A stretch of 41,141 bases of DNA from Dinochytrium kinnereticum. Lineage: Eukaryota > Chytridiomycota > Chytridiomycetes > Chytridiales > Chytridiaceae. The stretch spans positions 1-41,141 of the forward strand of contig JADGJT010000199.1 in assembly GCA_027604005.1 (NCBI GenBank), read 5' to 3'. Both the position numbers and the translations under genes were made by a program. Positions 31,000 through 41,141 of this stretch are shown piece after piece (position 1 is the first letter of the stretch; each line of letters begins with the position of its first letter). The notes below the pieces were generated by a model. It was not told the DNA's origin. It did not search any database and was given only the letters and a program-made list of their open reading frames with translations.

Positions 31000-33233
31000 A
31001 TGCTGAGTGTCCCCGCTGCTCTCCTCGGCATGATCCTTTCAGCACGTACCGTTTTTGCTTCTGCCATTTCAACAACTGTGCTAACGTCAAAAACTTACCA
31101 TCCCTATTTGCTGAGTAGCTGCCTTCTTTACAGCGCTTGTCGTCCCACTGCGATTCATCTACGCCATCACTTGCTTCACGGCCGAAGGCAGACCTTACCG
31201 AGAAAGCTCCATCGCATTTGGGACCATCCTTTACTTTTCGTCCAGGTCGGCTTGACATTTCGCATGCATTCGCAATCCGAACAAAAATCCTCTTACGACT
31301 GTTCGCTCCTTTAATATCTATAGATTCATAGCATCCTCTTTTTCGCAAAATCAAAAGCTTGTTCTAGTCCGGGAATGCCTGGACCTTGTGGTGTTAACAT
31401 CGATTGTGAGATCGGATTTTTCTACAACGTGTTCACCCCATCTCAGTCACTTCTTTAATTTATGTCGATTGCTTCCATAAAAATGATTGACAGTTCTTTT
31501 ACAGGTATCATCGATATGGGTGATTGTTTGGTTCGCGGTACCTTTGAAAGATCACACTGATCTTCTGACGGTCATAGGCGGTTTGCAGCTTTTTAATATC
31601 TGCGCTGCTATTTTAATGGTATGGGATGAAACTTTACCACGTTTCCGAGCCTTCCTTTCAGTACTGAAGAATGGCTTATCATACCTTATATTTGTATGGG
31701 CTTCAGGGTAAATCCTTTCAGGTTTTGTTCTGTTGATCATATTTATTTCTTTTCTCGTTTATTGAACTTGCCTTATTTTCTAGAGGTATAATCGTTCTAT
31801 GCTTTTACTATTACTTTGTGGGGCAAAACGCATTGATCTTATCAAACTGGATGACAATAACTAAGAGCTCTGTCTTTGTTTGCATCCTGTAAGTGATGAT
31901 AATGGCTCGTCAATAGTGAGGAAATAAATGTACTAAATGACTTTGGCTATACTTATGTCGAAAATAGGTATCCTATGCTCTCATTTATTATGACCTCTCT
32001 ATTCCGATTTAATGGTGTATGGCGGCTTCGTGATGATGATTCGGAGGAGCTACGGAAGAATAATATGGTGAAGAAGGTACTTATATTCATCGCCCACTTT
32101 CTACAATACTTATCTCGGTCATATCTTTCCATTTTAGTTGAAATTTGTAGTTTCGTAAGTATTGCTTTTATTCTCCGTTTTCCCACTTTTCATTTTTTTT
32201 TCCTCTGTTTTACATTATATATTTACATCAAGCCTTACTTTAATTCTCCATCCTTCCTCAGTTATGAATGTCTTCTGGGTGTCGTCCAAAAACTCCTCAT
32301 TCTACGTTCAGATGGTTGGGACATATTATAGCCGAGGTTGGCTCAGACGCCTGTGACATTGCAAAGAGGTACTTATGGATCCGAGTCTGTCTACGGAGAA
32401 TCAAAAAAGAGGCTTCATTGGTTCGGCCGAACTACATGGAAGATCACCGTGCCATAACGGTTAACTCCTCTCCCTCCGCCTCCAACCAAGTGGGTGGAGA
32501 AAGAACGATCAGTCCCCCAAAAATTGAGGCACCTTTACAAGATGAAAACACTCTTTTCCCTGCTGCTGTAGAAGTCAGTCTTCCAAGTTACGGCAGCCAG
32601 AAAGAAGTAAAGGACAAACTGAGATCCCTTCTTGATACGTGCGTTTCGGCAAGTCGAAGAAAAACGGACGTTATAGCATCGTTGCCGAATGGATCTGATT
32701 TTTCGCGTCAAGCTTCGCTCGTTCCGGCCAACCCGATGACGACCATTATAGTGCATCTCGAAAAGAGTTTTGTTGCAAGGGCAAACTTTGCATGCGCGAT
32801 GCCTCCACAAATATCGTTTTCTCTGGATAGCTTGTCGCTCACCATGGCGGGTTGGTGCATCCGATTAGCTTCTTCCATAATCATTATTCTTTACCAACCT
32901 CTATGCAACAACAATGGAGTACTGGTGAAGGGTGATGGCCACGTCGGAGAATGGAGGCCAGCTTCACAACTATGGGCGAGAATTTTTGCATCGTTATTTT
33001 TTTTTCCCATCATGGATAGTATAGCGATGTCGATGGAGGCTCGTATACTATCAATTGATATCGACGAAGTTGTGAGGATTTTTAACGACCTCAACTTTGG
33101 GTTCAAGTTGCCTTGTCTCTCTCCCTTTTTGATGATAGCTTCACTGGGTGCTATGCTGGCCGTTGAATCCGGGATACTTCACTTGAATAGTTTGGATGCG
33201 ACTTGTATGCTGGATGGCAGAAAAGGCGGATGA
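31000..33233 (+). CDS. Predicted multi-pass membrane protein, C-terminal half unresolved
   Basis: The first exons are well linked by phase: 31000-31045, 31119-31245, 31324-31405, 31505-31707, 31784-31888, then from 31968. They encode about six hydrophobic segments (for example FFTALVVPLRFIYAIT, TSIVSSIWVIVWFAV, GLQLFNICAAILMVW, FVWASGGIIVLCFYYYF, FVCILYPMLSFIM). An Asp/Glu-rich loop (RLRDDDSEEL) follows. The layout suggests a seven-helix receptor-like protein, but I do not recognise a family. The long 3' open frame (about 32340-33233) is in another frame. It holds a polar Ser-rich region, then hydrophobic segments near MAGWCIRLASSIIIILY. The joining exons between 32076 and 32340 cannot be decided: donors at 32077 and 32155 and acceptors before 32138, 32233, 32262 and 32337 give conflicting phases. 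It might also be two genes. Confidence 0.5.
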
Positions 33234-33501
33234 TACCCGTTTGCTTCCACATTTTCTGGAATGTATTTATATTCTGAATGAATCAAAGCGCTCAAGTTTA
33301 TTGGAGATGATGGTACATATTTTATTATAATACATTTTATAAGCTTTAAAGGAAGGAGAGGGGGAGCCCAAAAGATTCGTTTTGGGGGGGAGAAAAAAAC
33401 CCTCTTAGAAAAACAACAACTTGCCATCCAGTCAAAGTATTTAGTGTGCATGACATCAAAACCAATCCATAGCGCCACCAATAATACATGTATTTGTTCG
33501 A

Positions 33502-35285
33502 TCAACACCTGATGCCGCAGACGGACCACACCTGAGAGCGGCAGATAGAATCCCATCGAATCCTCTGGCAGTACCAGTCTCTAACGTAGATATTCCTCAC
33601 ACATTGATCGTTCTGACACGCAGCAGTGTTGGGCAGGAGGCCAGGCTGAGTGGAGCATCTTGCGGTGCAAGTCGCTGGGGGAGCCGGGGCGGGAGCGGGG
33701 GCGGGGGCGGGGGCGGGGGCGACGGGAATGGGAGGAACTTGAGCAAGCTGGTTGACGGTGTTGGCCGGGAGATTTGTGATAATGTTGTTCGACGTGATGC
33801 TGCGGACGTAACTAATGACTGCAGCTGGAGACGCGTAATTGCCCATAGAGTGAGCGATGGCGACAACTCCAGCAACGTGAGGCGCTGCCATCGAAGTTCC
33901 GCTCATGGTTGCCGTCCCTCCCGTTCGTGAACTAACAGAAATTATAGACGCATACAGAAGTTATCCAACTGATCGATTGAGCGCTTAGTGACAGGTGACT
34001 TACGTTGAAAGGATGCTGGAGCCGGGAGCCAGAATGTTGACACATGGCCCAAAGTTTGAGAAGGTCGACAACCTATCATTTGAGTCGGTTGACCCCACAG
34101 TCAATCCACCGCTGACACGAGCAGGCGACGTGGTGCACGCATCTTTAGACTCGTTTCCGGCCGCCAGAACGTAGGTGCAGCCAGCGTTGGTGGCGGCGAT
34201 GATGGCATTATCAAGCGCGGTCGAGACTCCACCGCCGAGGGACATGTTGACGACACACTTCTTTCCAGAGGTGGCTGCATGGTTTGTGATCCAGCTGACG
34301 GCCGCAATAATATTTGAATTGCTTCCCGAGCCTTGCGAGTTGAGAACCTTCACTGAGATGATATTGGCTTTCTTAGCAACGCCATATGTCGATCCGGCAA
34401 CTGGTAAGTGAGAAACATAGAGAATTAGACTCAGAGCATGTCAAATTCTGTGGCAATGCACTGATCCTCACCTGTTCCCGCGACGTGGGTTCCGTGCCCA
34501 TGACCGTCAAAATCGTTGTTGTCGCTCGAGAAGGATCTTCCGACGGAGGCCCTACCACCAAAATCGGGATGACTGATGGTGACCCCAGTGTCCATCACGT
34601 AAACGTTGACGTTTGCTGAAAGCAGAAGGCAGGTTTCAGCGACTTTGTGAAGTTCAAGTTAGAATGGTTCTAGAGATTTACCCCCAGCTTGATCCGGGTA
34701 AGTATAGGACGTTGGAAGAGGAAGTCCCGCCTTGGAAAGACGTCTGATTCCATATGGAGCGCCGGAGGTCTGGACCGCGGAAGCACGCATGATCGAGTTC
34801 TGCTCAACGAAGGCGACTTCGGGTAGTTTCTTTATGCAACAAAATGATTATGTGTTAGAACGAAACATACTGGTCGCTTACAGAAGGATGCCAGAAAGCT
34901 GTCTTGCTGCAAGGGAGAAAATAGCAAGCAAGTCGCGAATACATACCTGGATCTCTTCAGCCATGGAAGCCGTGATAGCAGCAGAGTAGCCTCGAACAGT
35001 GGTCATGTTGTACCTGTGAATGTACCTGAAGTTCCTGAAGGACTGTATGGTAGGGAATCCCCTGAACGCGGGGTCTGCGGCGACTTTGCTTGAGTCGGTG
35101 GCGGTGGCAGCCGCCCTGAGCCAGCTTTCATGGAGCTGAGCAGTTGAAGACGTTGTCGTGTCCTTGTAAACAACAATGTACTGGTTGGGAATGAGGTTTG
35201 AGGACGCAGCCGTCGAGGACTGATCCGCGCTCTGAGCGTACGCTGAAGTAGCGAGGGCAGCGATTATGAGGCTAGTGAACTTCAT
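33502..35285 (-). CDS. Secreted subtilisin-like (proteinase K-type, S8) serine protease
   Basis: Five exons: 35285-34947, 34829-34682, 34615-34472, 34400-34004, 33931-33502 (1458 nt, 485 residues). Signal peptide 1-17 (cut after AYA) is followed by an I9-type inhibitor propeptide (NQYIVVYKD to EVAFVEQNS). The catalytic triad is visible as D171 (VMDTG), H203 (GHGTHVAG) and S356 ([11 protein letters not shown]), with the oxyanion Asn293 in AAGNE. Beyond the catalytic domain is a Pro-Ala repeat (about 416-430), then a C-terminal domain with eight cysteines, not found in classical proteinase K. It should be exported as a zymogen and degrade extracellular protein. A TATATATA element at 35353-35360 lies about 70 bp upstream of the start. 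All catalytic residues are present, so it is probably active. Confidence 0.92.
33676..33727 (+). repeat. G-rich GGGGGC repeat inside subtilase coding exon
   Basis: Four consecutive runs of five G separated by single C, flanked by shorter G-runs, on the plus strand. On the coding (minus) strand it encodes the Pro-Ala repeat between the protease domain and the Cys-rich tail. Confidence 0.85.
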
Positions 35286-36333
35286 AGTTGCTCTGAGATA
35301 TTGAGAAAAGTCAGGTGCAATGAAACGTCGGTACGGAGTGAGTGGGGAGGATTATATATAGCCAACACTGGACATCTTCGGCGACCTGCAGGCAATCCTG
35401 GGGAGAACAGGAACGACACCCCAATGGGAAGCGAGATGCAATGAATCTAGGCCCACTTGCGATTTTCATCTGTCGCAGCAGCGTCAATCTGAGATTGGAG
35501 AATGGAGAGGCCTTTTGTCCTCTTTGCGGACGCGTGAAGCGGCAAAGAAGGTTCTAACCAGTCGACTGTTTCGTTCAATGAGACCATTGAAAGGCCAACA
35601 AAAGAAGGCATGGCACGTAGGATGAGAGGAAGGACATTCTGATAAAAGTGGAATCAGCGCCGTAAGTAAAAGGGATGATTTTAAGGTGGCAGCCATTACT
35701 AGCTTTGCCCATCACAGTCTATAAATGCTGATGGCGTGCGGTACGGGCTGCTTCAAAAGAGAGACTTTGAAGATCAATAAAGAGGCGTTATGGGTTTGCA
35801 AGGTGTGTGTGTGTGTTGGGAGCAGAAGATTCGGCTTGTCAAAAGTTTCAAACAAAAAACACTGTGGCCCAGGCGGTAGCAAGCCGTATTAGTAGTGGTG
35901 CCTGCTCTCCTCCCTCCCTCCGGTCTGCATCAATACCTCCTGATTGACACTCTCCACCGAAACAATGAATTGTGGTTTGGGAAATGTTTTGAATCGAAAA
36001 GAAAGAGCGATCTTACTGTGCTGTGTGGCATAAAATGCATAGGAATGGATTGGTTTCGTTCCTGGTATAGCCGTTGCCTTTCGCCGTCATCAGAGTAACC
36101 ACAGCTTTGCGTCTTTGACGAGCATCAGATTGTGCAGTTCAAACGTGAGCCGCTGGTCTTGCCACTGAAGTATTGCAATGCCAGCAACGTAACTCTGCTG
36201 TCTCGCGTCTATTTCAAACAGCGGTAGTAACTTTATACCAGATTATTGGGAGTGTTCAATTCTGAGAGATATTTAACAAGAGAGATATTTGCTGTGATTT
36301 TGCCCATCTCCTGGTGCATATATCAAGTGTATA
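35286..36333. promoter_or_regulatory. Divergent region between subtilase and lipase genes
   Basis: It contains the subtilase TATA box (35353-35360), a CCAAT at 35421-35425 and a (GT)n microsatellite at about 35801-35815. A minus-strand open frame at 35484-35696 (70 codons) starts MAATLKSSLLLTALIPLLSEC and looks like a signal peptide. No homology is recognised and no transcript evidence is available, so it is not called as a gene. Confidence 0.4.
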
Positions 36334-39300
36334 ATGCTGGAGGTTTCTGGCGCCGTCGCTGCAGAGGCCGTTGGAAGGCTTCAGATAAGCCCTGCTGCCG
36401 GTAAGTTCGATAGTCCGGTCCGAGGAGCAAAGACTCGCACAGATCGCTTTAGTTGATGGGTCCGAATTTGGAGGTTTCCCGCTGTGTGTCAACATGACCT
36501 GTAAGAAAGGCAACTCACACATCGTACCTCTATTTTCTATCTCGTATGTAGCGCTAGACGCGATCCATGATCCTGCCCGTCCTAGCCTAATGCAGGTTTT
36601 CATGATCCATCTGGAGCTGTCAAGCCTCAAGGGAACAGCAGTGCGGCTTGGGGGAAATGGAGAGCCTGCCCCGGAGATTTCAAGCAGTTTGACGGCACAA
36701 ACTGGGAATGGGGCGGGGCAGCAAGGGCGTCATGGAGAGATATCTTTGCGGGTCAAGTTCAGGAGCTGCGAGGTGGTAGCCAGAAATGTCAAGTCTTTAG
36801 AAGATTTGGGGCCGTGCGAGTTTCTGGTCAACTTTCATTCTCACAAGTTTGATTCTCTGAAGGTGTGATTTTGTGTAAATATTGGAGGCCTTCTCCTACT
36901 CCTTGCGTTCTTGGTTTTCCATATTTTATCATCATCTTGAACTCGTTTTCCAGATTGATGTATTCATGAAGGCGACCCTGAAGTCAAAGCATATCGGGCG
37001 CGTTCGAATTCCTTTGTCTGCCATGGAAAACTGGCACTCGGGAAGCTACATAAGGTATCCTTCCTATCAGCTCTAGACATTTCTACGGTTCTAACATGGT
37101 TCGTCTTCAATAGCACCCACCCCATCTACCCCTCCGAAAACCCCGAAATCTCGCCACAGTCTGAAACTGACTCTGTCGGCTTTGTAAAACTCAGGCTATC
37201 CTTCCGACCAGTGTTTCTCCCTTTTGAGAAGGATCTTCCTCACCCAATAGACCCATCGCCTTCCGAATCTGTCCAAAGGGCAGAAGGCAACTTGGATGAA
37301 AGGCCCCCTCGAAAAATTCTGTCTGGAAGAGCTCGATCTCTTATATCACCTATAACCCCGTCACCCGACCAAGCAGAGGCAAGGGAAAACCCTCTCAACG
37401 TAGGCTATAGGGAGGAGCCCGCCACATCTCCGATTCGCGGAGCCTTTATGGACTTTGAAACTATGAAAAAGATCTCATATAGCATCGATCGTGACTTCAC
37501 CGCAAAAGGAGCGACGCATCCTCACCGTTCAACCCTCCCAGAGCAAACAACACATCCAACCTCCCCCGAAACCCTCACCTCACCCACTCGCGTCTCCATC
37601 TCAACAACAGACCAAGCGTCCCGTACCTCCTCCACATTCGATTCCGAAAGACGACAAGTCGACAAGTACACTGCCACCTGGAAAAGAAAGCGAACGCTCA
37701 CCCGGGGTCCCCTGTCCAACGGGATTAAAGCTGCCGAGGTTATCGTGATGCCTCGAGTTGGTGCACCTGGGAATCGACGAAGATTTACAGTTGGTAGGAG
37801 CATGTCGTTCTCGGAGGAAGGTGGAGGTATCGGCAGGCGGAGAACGCAGCAAGTCGCATTTCGGAGAAAAGGGACAGGGAAGGGTGAGGCGGAAAAGATT
37901 CGACCGTTAAAATGGACTCCGAGGTGGCCGAAACGGCTACCAAAGAGATCTGCGGCGACATCGCGAGACTCGACTAATGGGGAGACCTCAGGTAAAGGCA
38001 AGGACCAAGAAATAGTCATTGAAGATATTGAAGATGGGGAAATCAACAATGGGAAGGTGAACCGGAAAGAGAGATGGCTTCACCGCTCTACCACGTCATC
38101 GCTATCAAAAAAGCGTGACACCACAATATTAAGATGGTCTGGATTTCGCCGCAAAGACCGTCGCCCAACATCACGTACGCCCTCAACCACCTCCATACCT
38201 ATCCCAGAATCTCGCCGAGGCTCGTTATCAACGGGCAGCGGATCCGCTCATCTCTCGCCACAAGATAAGGAAGAACATCTGATCCCATCTCAAGACACGC
38301 ACACGACTAGCGCTGGCGTGTTGATAGAGATGGCATCAACCACGGACATTGAAGATAATGATTCCTCCTCCTCATCGAGTGACAGCGCGAACCGAGGAAG
38401 AGGAGAGGAAGATGGCCCTGTGGTTCCTCGCCTTGATGATGGGAAGAGAAGATTTGGCTTGCTTTCCCCGAACGCCAGAGCAACGCTAAATGAGATTGAG
38501 ATGCTCACCCACGCGGTTCTCAAAAACGGATGGAAGGTTTCAAAAGGGATGACAGTGAAGGCCATGAGATTGATTTATAGGTGGGAGAACACGAGAGAGC
38601 TACCAAGATCGGAACGATTCGTGAAGGATAGGAGGGTGATGGAGCTTGCTTTGAGATTTAATGATCATTGCATGTGTACATATGGGGCACTGCTGATGCA
38701 GATTTCTGGGTACGGTTCATTTAAAGGTTGGTTTTCATATTTCAGCTCTCTTTTTAAAGAAGCCATTTTTCAAATGATTCTCTTTTATCTGTTTCCCCAG
38801 GTATCTATTCTATTTTTAACCCTTAAATAAATACAAAAAGACCATTTCCGACCTGGCCGAAAAGGAGCCGCAGACCATCTCGGCCTCCGCTGCGACGATA
38901 TCCTCTGCTGGAGCTTTGGGAAAAAGGAGCTCTACCGACCTCGATTTTACATCTGCAACGACACGGTGCGTCTATAAAACGGACATCTTACCCCCTTATC
39001 TAACCGTATGCCTAGTCTCAGCGTGCAATCGTCATAGCAATCCAAGGAACAATGCACCTTCATCAAGTAAGCTCCTACCACCCAATTCCCATTTAACAAG
39101 AGAACAAAAAAAAAAAAAAAAAAAAAAGGTGGCAACCGATCTCCAAGCCGAATACTTCCCCCTGAAAAACGGCAGTGTCCATCTCGGTATGCTCCGTAAC
39201 GCCCAATGGATCATCAACCACCACCTCACGGATATCATAAAATGGGCAAGAGATTTAGACGTTGACCGGATAGTTTGCACGGGTCATTCACTAGGAAGTG

Positions 39301-40406
39301 GGGTGGCGACGATTCTAACTTTTTTAATAATGGACTTGATGGAGGAGATCAGACGGGAATCTGGAAAACCTGGATTGGGCTTGCACATGTACGGGCTTGG
39401 AACACCACCTGTTGTATCCGGAGAGCTTGCGGAGGAGTTTGGGGAGTACTTTGATAATTGTAAGTTTTGATCGCACCTTTTTAATAATTATCTTGGTTCG
39501 TGTCATGTCGTTCCGTTCCCTTTGACTCTTTTCTTTCTTGCAACGGCACTGTTATTTGTTCTCAAACCGTCCACTCTCCAGTTATCTTCGAGGCCGACTT
39601 TGTGCCAAGACTCTCCTACGGCACTATCCTCGACTTCAGGTACATCCCTAACACCTTCATGGTGAATCCACTAACCCCCTTTAAGAGAAATGATTATAGA
39701 AGCCGCGCGTCTCTGTCAAGAAAAATCCCCGGACTCAATCGCCTTCCCCACCCTCGACGAAAAGCGACGCACCCTCCTCTCCTCCTCCAAAGGCACCCGT
39801 CTCCACGTTCCAGGCTCCATCTACTACATGTACTCAACCGTTCAAAACATAAGTCGTCGTCGGGCAAGGCATTTAAGAGCCAAACTCCTTCCAACGATTC
39901 TCCACGCCGAATCATCACATCAAGAGTCCTTCGAATCTTCCTCTGACTCCAAAACCCGTGACTTTCCATCCTCATCCGACACGAAAACGCCTGAATTTAA
40001 CACTTCAACCGACCCACAGCATCTTCCCCCACCTCCTTCTCAGCGTCCACCAATTGTCACAGACCCTTCCCCTTCCACACGCCAACGGCAAAGCCTTGTG
40101 GTTCGAATGACCGACGTCCTCTTCACATCACCAACCTCCCCAGTGAATCCACACCAACCACAACCACAAAACCCCTCCACCCACAAAGCCAGAACAACCC
40201 CTAACCCCCTCTCCATGCCGTCATCAGAACACCCAGAGATCCCCCACGTAGCCCTGGAGCTCGCGAAAGCAGAGCAATGGCATTTCGTGTCCCCCCGGAA
40301 AAACTTCTTCTCCCATCACATGCCTTGGGAATACGATTGGGCGATTCGAGAGACGATGCTGTGGTGGGATCTGACTGAGGGTGTTCACCTGAAATCAAAT
40401 TCATGA
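36334..40406 (+). CDS. C2-domain class-3 lipase, sn-1 diacylglycerol-lipase-like
   Basis: Ten exons: 36334-36400, 36453-36500, 36552-36862, 36954-37054, 37114-38726, 38841-38965, 39022-39066, 39129-39459, 39582-39639, 39686-40406 (3420 nt, 1139 residues). The N-terminal 200 residues look like a C2 domain (VFMIHLELSSL, VRIPLSAMENWHSGSY, GFVKLRLSF). A basic, Ser/Thr-rich linker of about 400 residues follows. An alpha-helical stretch (LNEIEMLTHAVLKNGWKVSKG) leads into the lipase domain: DHLGLRCDDILCWSFGKKEL, IVIAIQGT, then GHSLG with nucleophile S824. D886 in EADFVPRLS is the likely acid and H1110/H1111 (SHHMPWEYDWAI) the likely base. The order recalls diacylglycerol lipases, which release 2-monoacylglycerol at membranes, but those have transmembrane helices not seen here. 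Exon 8 follows an intron ending in 22 A plus G. Confidence 0.85.
39106..39127. repeat. Homopolymer run of 22 A before a splice acceptor
   Basis: An uninterrupted A-run in intron 7 of the lipase gene, ending directly in the acceptor G (39128) before the exon that starts GTGGCAACC. No pyrimidine tract lies next to the acceptor. Confidence 0.9.
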
Positions 40407-41141
40407 ATGGTCAGACGCTCTTGCCTTTTTTTCGAGAAATCACCACACACCCACTTCCCCTTCCACTGAGAAATCCATTGCCACAATTCAACCAAACCCG
40501 GACCCCCTTCCGAACCACGCAGCAGAGATCCCACACGGAGCTCACGAGAGCAACCCACGCAGTAGAGGCAGGCAGAGCAATCTCACTTCAACCCCCCCCC
40601 CCTTCCCAGAAACAACTCCGTCCCAACCAAAACGCCGTTAAGAACACGTTTCAAGAGACGACAGTGAGGTGAGAATCCAGTTACGGCGTCATAATTCACC
40701 GTAAAATCTCTCATATCCCCCCCAACCAAACCCCGCTTGCCATGAGAGCATGCAGCAAGAGAATCCCACCTGGTGACGCTGGACGAAAACCACAGCAGAT
40801 GAGCACCGTTTCGTTTCCCACCATGTTTACGAAACGATTCAAGAAAAAATTGATGGGGATGGTGGGGGGGGAAGGTCATGATGGGCTTTTTTGAATTTTA
40901 AGGTGGTTAGGCGTGATGCCGCCAGTTTGTTTTTAAGATGAGAGAAAGAAAGAAGGAAGGAAAGAAAAACAAAACTAAAACTAAAAAAAAACAACTGGAC
41001 CAGCCATAAATAAAGAAAACAAACATCAATCGAAAACAGCGGCCCCACCCAAAATAAAAAAAACAAAAAAAACAAAACAAAAACAAACGCCCATACCAAT
41101 AGTCCGCCACAACCTCAAGGCAAAAAAATAAAAATGAAAAA
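40407..41141. other. 3' flank of lipase gene, no gene seen
   Basis: Mixed-composition sequence to about 40880, then strongly A-rich. Minus-strand open frames at 40839-41110 are Phe-rich translations of this A-rich DNA and were not accepted. Confidence 0.4.

Noticed and set aside
38780..38840. Exon beginning after CCCCAG at 38801 in the lipase gene
   Set aside because: It runs into a stop; the acceptor at 38840 gives the conserved DHLGLRCDDIL block in frame.
40839..41110. Phe-rich minus-strand frames at the window end
   Set aside because: Translation of A-rich DNA, no domain or signal worth calling.
1..41141. CRISPR arrays, bacterial operons, ribosomal or transfer RNA genes
   Set aside because: None seen; direct repeats are only microsatellites and short tandem duplications.

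Overview
The window looks like nuclear DNA of a filamentous-type or zoosporic fungus. Genes are separated by 0.3-2 kb and most carry several short introns (mostly 60-180 bp) with GT..AG ends and CTAAC-like branch sites. Recognisable products include a velvet regulator, a NoxR/p67phox-type NADPH oxidase regulator, Kre9/Knh1-like GPI-anchored wall proteins and Frizzled-like receptors. Frizzled-type receptors are known mainly from early-diverging fungi, so I infer a chytrid-like organism. That placement is inference, not shown by the sequence. All exon models were assembled by hand from reading frame, splice signals and phase. Wherever a stop is given, the summed exon length is a multiple of three, except in the gene at 31000-33233.

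Layout. 330-~845: 3' remnant of a Ty1/copia retrotransposon (RNase H end, polypurine tract, start of the 3' LTR). 1761-3297 (-): Ctr copper transporter with a long Cys-rich ectodomain. 3859-4727 and 6024-7056 (+): two Kre9/Knh1-like, GPI-anchored surface proteins. 7730-9679 (+): C2H2 zinc-finger transcription factor. 10025-12562 and 12989-15482 (-): tandem paralogues of a multi-pass membrane protein I cannot name. 15919-19278 (+) and 20349-22743 (-): a convergent pair of Frizzled/Smoothened-like seven-helix receptors, the first with a ten-cysteine Frizzled-type CRD and the second without. 23623-26355 (-): VelB-like velvet protein. 28486-30521 (+): NoxR. 31000-33233 (+): multi-pass membrane protein with an unresolved C-terminal half. 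33502-35285 (-): secreted proteinase K-like subtilase. 36334-40406 (+): C2 plus class-3 lipase protein resembling diacylglycerol lipase.

How the genes might relate. The 15.9-40.4 kb part is rich in signalling and development functions: surface receptors, a ROS-complex regulator, a velvet factor, and a lipid-signalling-type lipase. The 1.7-7.1 kb part is cell-surface biology (copper uptake, wall proteins). Nothing shows that these genes form one pathway. The most novel-looking items are the tandem membrane-protein family, the CRD/non-CRD receptor pair with a shared RGxxREW motif after TM7, and the duplicated cysteine motif in the copper transporter ectodomain.
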